Part shown: piece after piece, positions 60,737-64,000 of the stretch
Position numbering within the stretch: the first letter of the stretch is position 1
Layout: every line of letters starts with the position of its first letter
NCBI RefSeq assembly: GCF_017592475.1
Contig: NZ_JAGFNP010000005.1
Location: 1 to 64,000, forward strand
Origin: Glycomyces niveus
Lineage (GTDB): Bacteria; Actinomycetota; Actinomycetes; Mycobacteriales; Micromonosporaceae
Length of the DNA stretch: 64,000 nucleotides
Reading direction: 5' to 3'
Position numbers and translations under genes: made by a program
Notes under the pieces: model-generated
What the model was told of the DNA's origin: nothing
The model's input: the letters and a program-made list of their open reading frames with translations, nothing else
Databases searched by the model: none

Positions 60737-62094
60737 CCGCCCTCGTCATCGAGCACGCCGCGATCGCCGCGGTCGACGCCGCCGGGACCGAACACCGGCA
60801 AGGCCACCTCGTCGCCGAGAACGGCGTCATCACCGCCGTCGGCGCGGGCCCGGCCCCGCGCATCGAAGGCGCCCAGGTGATCGACGGCGCCGGCTGCCTC
60901 GCCACGCCCGGCCTCGTCAACACCCACCACCACCTCTACCAGTGGGCCACCCGCGGCCACGCCACCGACCACTCCCTCTTCGAATGGCTCGTCGACCTCT
61001 ACCCCGTGTGGGCCCGGATCGGCCCCGCGCACGTCGCCTCCGCCAACACCGCCGGCCTCGCCTGGCTCGCCCTCTCCGGCTGCACCACCGCCGCCGACCA
61101 CCACTACATCTACCCGAACGGCCACGCCGCCGACCTCGTCGACGCCCAGATCGAAGCCGCCCGGCGGATCGGCCTGCGCCTCCACCTCGCCCGCGGCTCC
61201 ATGGACCGCGGCGTCAGCGACGGCGGCCTCCCGCCCGACCACCTCGTCGAGGAGATCGACGCCGCCCTCGCCGCCACCGCCGAAGCCGTCGACCGCCACC
61301 ACGACCCCGCCCCCGGCTCGATGCTCCGCATCGCCGTCGCCCCCTGCTCCCCCTTCTCCGTCTCCACCGACCTCCTCCGCGAATCCGCCGCACTCGCCCG
61401 CGACAAGCACGTCCGCCTCCACACCCACCTCTGCGAAACCCTCGACGAAGCCGAGTTCTGCGCCCAGGTCCACGGCTGCGACCCCGTCGAGTACATGGAG
61501 AAGGTCGGCTGGATCGACGCCGACGCGTGGCTCGCCCACGCCGTCCACCTCTCACCCGACGCCCAGCGCCGCCTCGGCGCCGCCGGCACCGGCGTCGCCC
61601 ACTGCCCCTCCTCCAACGCCCGCCTGGGCACCGGCCTCGCCGACGTCCCCGCCATGCTCGACGCCGGCATCCCCGTCGGCCTCGGCGTCGACGGCGCCGC
61701 CAGCCAGGAAGCCGGGCACCTCGGCGAAGAACTCCGCCAGGCCGTCTACACCGCCAGGCAGCGCAAAGGCCCCCACGCCATGGACGCCCGCACCGCCCTG
61801 CGCCTCGGCACCATCGGCGGCGCCCGCGTCCTCGGCCGCGACGCCGAGATCGGCTCCCTCGAGACCGGCAAGCAGGCCGACATCGCCCTCTGGGACCTCA
61901 CCGGCCTCGGCCACGCCGGCATCGCCCACCCCGTCGCCGCCCTCGTCCTCGGCCCGCCCGCGCCCCTGCGCCTCCTCACCGTCGCCGGCCGCCCCGTCGT
62001 CGAACGCGGCGAACTCCGCACCGCCGACACCACCGAACTCGCCCGCGACCTCGCCGCCGCCAGCGCGAACCTCCGGGAGGCCCGCGATGCCTGA
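60733..62094 (+). CDS. 8-oxoguanine deaminase / guanine-deaminase-type amidohydrolase
   Basis: The 453-residue protein is a metal-dependent amidohydrolase of the 8-oxoguanine deaminase group. It has PGLVNTHHHLYQWATRG (metal His at 65-67), HLARGSMDRGVSDGGLPPD, HTHLCETLDEAEFC, VAHCPSSNARLGTG and GVDGAASQE with the metal Asp. Enzymes of this group deaminate 8-oxoguanine, isocytosine or guanine. In this operon the useful reaction would be guanine to xanthine or 8-oxoguanine to urate. It sits between the Fe-S and Mo subunit genes of xanthine dehydrogenase and overlaps the latter by 8 nt. Confidence 0.88.
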   Translation: MTALVIEHAAIAAVDAAGTEHRQGHLVAENGVITAVGAGPAPRIEGAQVIDGAGCLATPGLVNTHHHLYQWATRGHATDHSLFEWLVDLYPVWARIGPAHVASANTAGLAWLALSGCTTAADHHYIYPNGHAADLVDAQIEAARRIGLRLHLARGSMDRGVSDGGLPPDHLVEEIDAALAATAEAVDRHHDPAPGSMLRIAVAPCSPFSVSTDLLRESAALARDKHVRLHTHLCETLDEAEFCAQVHGCDPVEYMEKVGWIDADAWLAHAVHLSPDAQRRLGAAGTGVAHCPSSNARLGTGLADVPAMLDAGIPVGLGVDGAASQEAGHLGEELRQAVYTARQRKGPHAMDARTALRLGTIGGARVLGRDAEIGSLETGKQADIALWDLTGLGHAGIAHPVAALVLGPPAPLRLLTVAGRPVVERGELRTADTTELARDLAAASANLREARDA

Positions 62095-64000
62095 ACCCGC
62101 CGCGAACACCTTCGCGCCCCCGCAGACTCCGACCCCGCCGACAAGGGCAGCCGGCGGGGTCGGGACCCCACGCCCCGGAGGCGTCGGGTCCAGCCCCACC
62201 CGCCCCGACGCCGAAGCGAAGGTCAACGGCGCCTTCGACTACGCCTCCGACCTCGAATTCCCCGGCATGCTCTGGGGCCACACCCTCCGCAGCCCCCACC
62301 CCCGCGCCCGCATCCGCGCCATCGACCCGGCCGCCGCCCTCGCCATGCCCGGCGTCGCCGCCGTCCTCACCGCCGCCGACGTCCCCGGAAAACGCCACTA
62401 CGGGCTCATCGAGGCCGACCAGCCCGTGCTCGCCCTCGACGAAGTCAACTACCAGGGCGAACCGGTCGCGATCATCGCCGCCGACACCCTCGACCTCGCC
62501 CGCCTCGCCGCCGCGGCCGTCGCCGTCGACTACGAGGTCCTCGAACCCCGCTGCGACCCCGAGGCCGCCGTCGAAGCGGGCGACTACTTCCGGTACCAGC
62601 CCGTGCGCCTCGGCGACCCCGACGCGCAGCAACCCGCCGCCGTCGTCACCCGCGAATACGTCGTCGGCATGCAGGACCAGGCGCCGCTCGGCCCCGAATC
62701 CGGGATCGCCGTGCCCGCCCTCGACGGCGGCGTGGAACTGTACGTCGCCACCCAATGGGTCCACGCCGACCTCGAGCAGCTCGCGCCCTGCCTCGGCCTC
62801 GAACCCGACCGCGTCCACATGGCGATCGCCGGGATCGGCGGCGCGTTCGGCGCCCGCGAAGACCTCTCCGTCCAGGTCCACATGGCGATGCTCGCGCTGG
62901 CGACCGGCCGCGCGGTGAAGATGATGTACGACCGCGCGGAGTCCTTCGTCGGCCATGTGCACCGCCACCCGGCCCGGATGCGCTACGAGCACGCCGCCGA
63001 CGCCGACGGGAGGCTCCTCTATGTGAAGGCCCGCATCGTGCTCGACGGCGGCGCGTACGCCTCGACGACCGAGGCCGTGGTCGGCAACGCCGCGTCACTC
63101 GCGGTGGGGCCCTACGAGGTCGAGCACGTGACCGTCGACGCGTGGGGCGCGCGCACGAACAACCCGCCGTGCGGGGCGATGCGCGGGTTCGGCGGCGTCC
63201 AGACCTGCTTCGCCTACGAGTCGCAGATGGACGCGCTCGCCGAGGCGCTCGGCCTGGACCCGCTCGAGTTCCGGCGCCGCAACGCGGTCGCCCAGGGCTC
63301 CAAGCTCATCACCGGGCAGGTCGTCGACGCGTACGACCCGGGCCGGGCCGACCGCGGGCGGCCGTTCTCGCCGCTCGCCGACATGCTCGGCCGCGTCAAG
63401 GACATCCCGGTCCCGGCGGTGCCGGTCGGCCGCGACATCGTCGACCTGCCGGGCGGCACCGGCAACACGACGCACGGCGAGGGCGTGCGGCGCGGCGTCG
63501 GCTACGGCGTCGGCCTCAAGAACGTCTGCTACTCCGAAGGGTTCGACGACTACTCGACCGCGAGCGTGCGGCTCGAACTCGTCGACGGCGCGACGGTCGC
63601 TTATCTGCACACCGCCGCCGCCGAAGTGGGGCAGGGGCATTGGAGCCTGCAGGCGCAGATCGCCCGCACCGAGCTCGGGGTCGACCGGGTCGAGCTGCTG
63701 CCGAACGACACGAAGGCCGGCTCGGCCGGGTCTTCGTCGGCGTCGCGCCAGTCGTACATGACCGGCGGCGCGGTGAAGGCCGCGTGCGAGGCCGTGCGCG
63801 AACTCTGGCGGGACCGCGACCTCGCGGACGGCCCGATCGAGGCGACCCGCGTGTTCCGCCACCGCGCCACGAAGCCCATGGACCCCGTTACGGGCCAGGG
63901 CGAATCGCACGTCCAGCTCGCCCTGTGCGTACACCGCGCCACTGTGGACGTCGACGTGGAGCTCGGGCTCGTGAAGGTCGTCGACCTGACGTGCGTGCAG
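62087..64000 (+). CDS. Xanthine dehydrogenase, molybdopterin-binding subunit (3' end beyond window)
   Basis: The visible 638 residues cover the a/b-hammerhead domain (AKVNGAFDYASDLEFPGMLWGHTLRS) and the Mo-binding domain. It has IAGIGGAFGAREDLSVQVH, GAMRGFGGVQTCFAYE, AAEVGQGHWSLQAQIA (the Mo-cofactor GQG) and SSSASRQSYMTGGAV. It is the catalytic subunit that hydroxylates hypoxanthine and xanthine to urate. The N-terminus has a Pro-rich 35-residue extension with a duplicated GGVG element (GGVGTPRPGGVGSSPTRPD) before the canonical start. The catalytic glutamate lies past the window edge. The ATG at 62087 lies inside the end of the deaminase gene. Confidence 0.93.
   Translation, partial: MPEPAANTFAPPQTPTPPTRAAGGVGTPRPGGVGSSPTRPDAEAKVNGAFDYASDLEFPGMLWGHTLRSPHPRARIRAIDPAAALAMPGVAAVLTAADVPGKRHYGLIEADQPVLALDEVNYQGEPVAIIAADTLDLARLAAAAVAVDYEVLEPRCDPEAAVEAGDYFRYQPVRLGDPDAQQPAAVVTREYVVGMQDQAPLGPESGIAVPALDGGVELYVATQWVHADLEQLAPCLGLEPDRVHMAIAGIGGAFGAREDLSVQVHMAMLALATGRAVKMMYDRAESFVGHVHRHPARMRYEHAADADGRLLYVKARIVLDGGAYASTTEAVVGNAASLAVGPYEVEHVTVDAWGARTNNPPCGAMRGFGGVQTCFAYESQMDALAEALGLDPLEFRRRNAVAQGSKLITGQVVDAYDPGRADRGRPFSPLADMLGRVKDIPVPAVPVGRDIVDLPGGTGNTTHGEGVRRGVGYGVGLKNVCYSEGFDDYSTASVRLELVDGATVAYLHTAAAEVGQGHWSLQAQIARTELGVDRVELLPNDTKAGSAGSSSASRQSYMTGGAVKAACEAVRELWRDRDLADGPIEATRVFRHRATKPMDPVTGQGESHVQLALCVHRATVDVDVELGLVKVVDLTCVQ

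Overview
The window is high-GC actinobacterial chromosome, dense with genes and largely housekeeping. It carries a mycothiol enzyme (Mca), RF2/FtsE/FtsX/peptidase/SmpB/tmRNA in actinobacterial order, a DivIVA/FilP/Scy-like coiled-coil pair beside methylmalonyl-CoA epimerase, and a valS-folC-DUF4233-ndk neighbourhood. These point to a filamentous, Streptomyces-like or Glycomyces-like actinomycete. The genus is an inference; nothing here fixes it. No CRISPR array, transposase, integrase or prophage gene was seen.

Layout. 0-6 kb: a secreted HNH nuclease, a small conserved gene, an iron-siderophore uptake operon (two FecCD permeases and a lipoprotein, under an IdeR/DmdR-type iron box) and an LPXTG surface protein. 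6-16 kb: tRNA-Glu, a lipoprotein, enolase, an FtsB-like protein, DUF501, a Ppx/GppA phosphatase, a TetR regulator facing a membrane protein with paired operators, a lipoprotein, a PP2C phosphatase facing a Ser/Thr kinase, and a PadR regulator. 16-25 kb: prfB, ftsE, ftsX, an M23 peptidase, smpB, ssrA, YqgE, mca, DUF4307 and greA. 25-36 kb: an orphan sugar ABC ATPase, ilvA, ung, small proteins, a hydrolase, a pseudokinase and a ChvE/GguA/GguB-type sugar ABC transporter. 36-46 kb: two long coiled-coil proteins, methylmalonyl-CoA epimerase, a thiolase, MeaB, valS and folC. 46-55 kb: DUF4233, a GNAT enzyme, two small membrane proteins, the SCO2524/2523/2522/2521-type cluster of unknown function, a membrane-anchored VOC protein and ndk. 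55-64 kb: a MobA/MocA-like nucleotidyltransferase, PucR and a purine-degradation operon (uraD, uraH, uricase, xanthine dehydrogenase FAD and Fe-S subunits, an 8-oxoguanine/guanine-deaminase-type amidohydrolase, and the Mo subunit, which runs off the window).

How the genes fit together. The last block reads as a complete guanine/xanthine to urate to allantoin route with its own regulator and a molybdenum-cofactor maturation enzyme. The FtsEX-M23 block is a division-linked cell-wall hydrolysis unit. The thiolase, MeaB and epimerase belong to acyl-CoA/methylmalonyl-CoA metabolism. The best candidate for an undescribed system is the four-gene cluster at 48.2-53.0 kb. It is built around a MinD/ParA-like protein whose P-loop lysine is replaced by arginine (KGGTGRS). 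Its partners are families known only by locus-tag names.

A recurring feature is the leaderless start. At least a dozen genes have a TAnnnT -10 hexamer ending 6 or 7 nt before the start codon and no room for a ribosome binding site.
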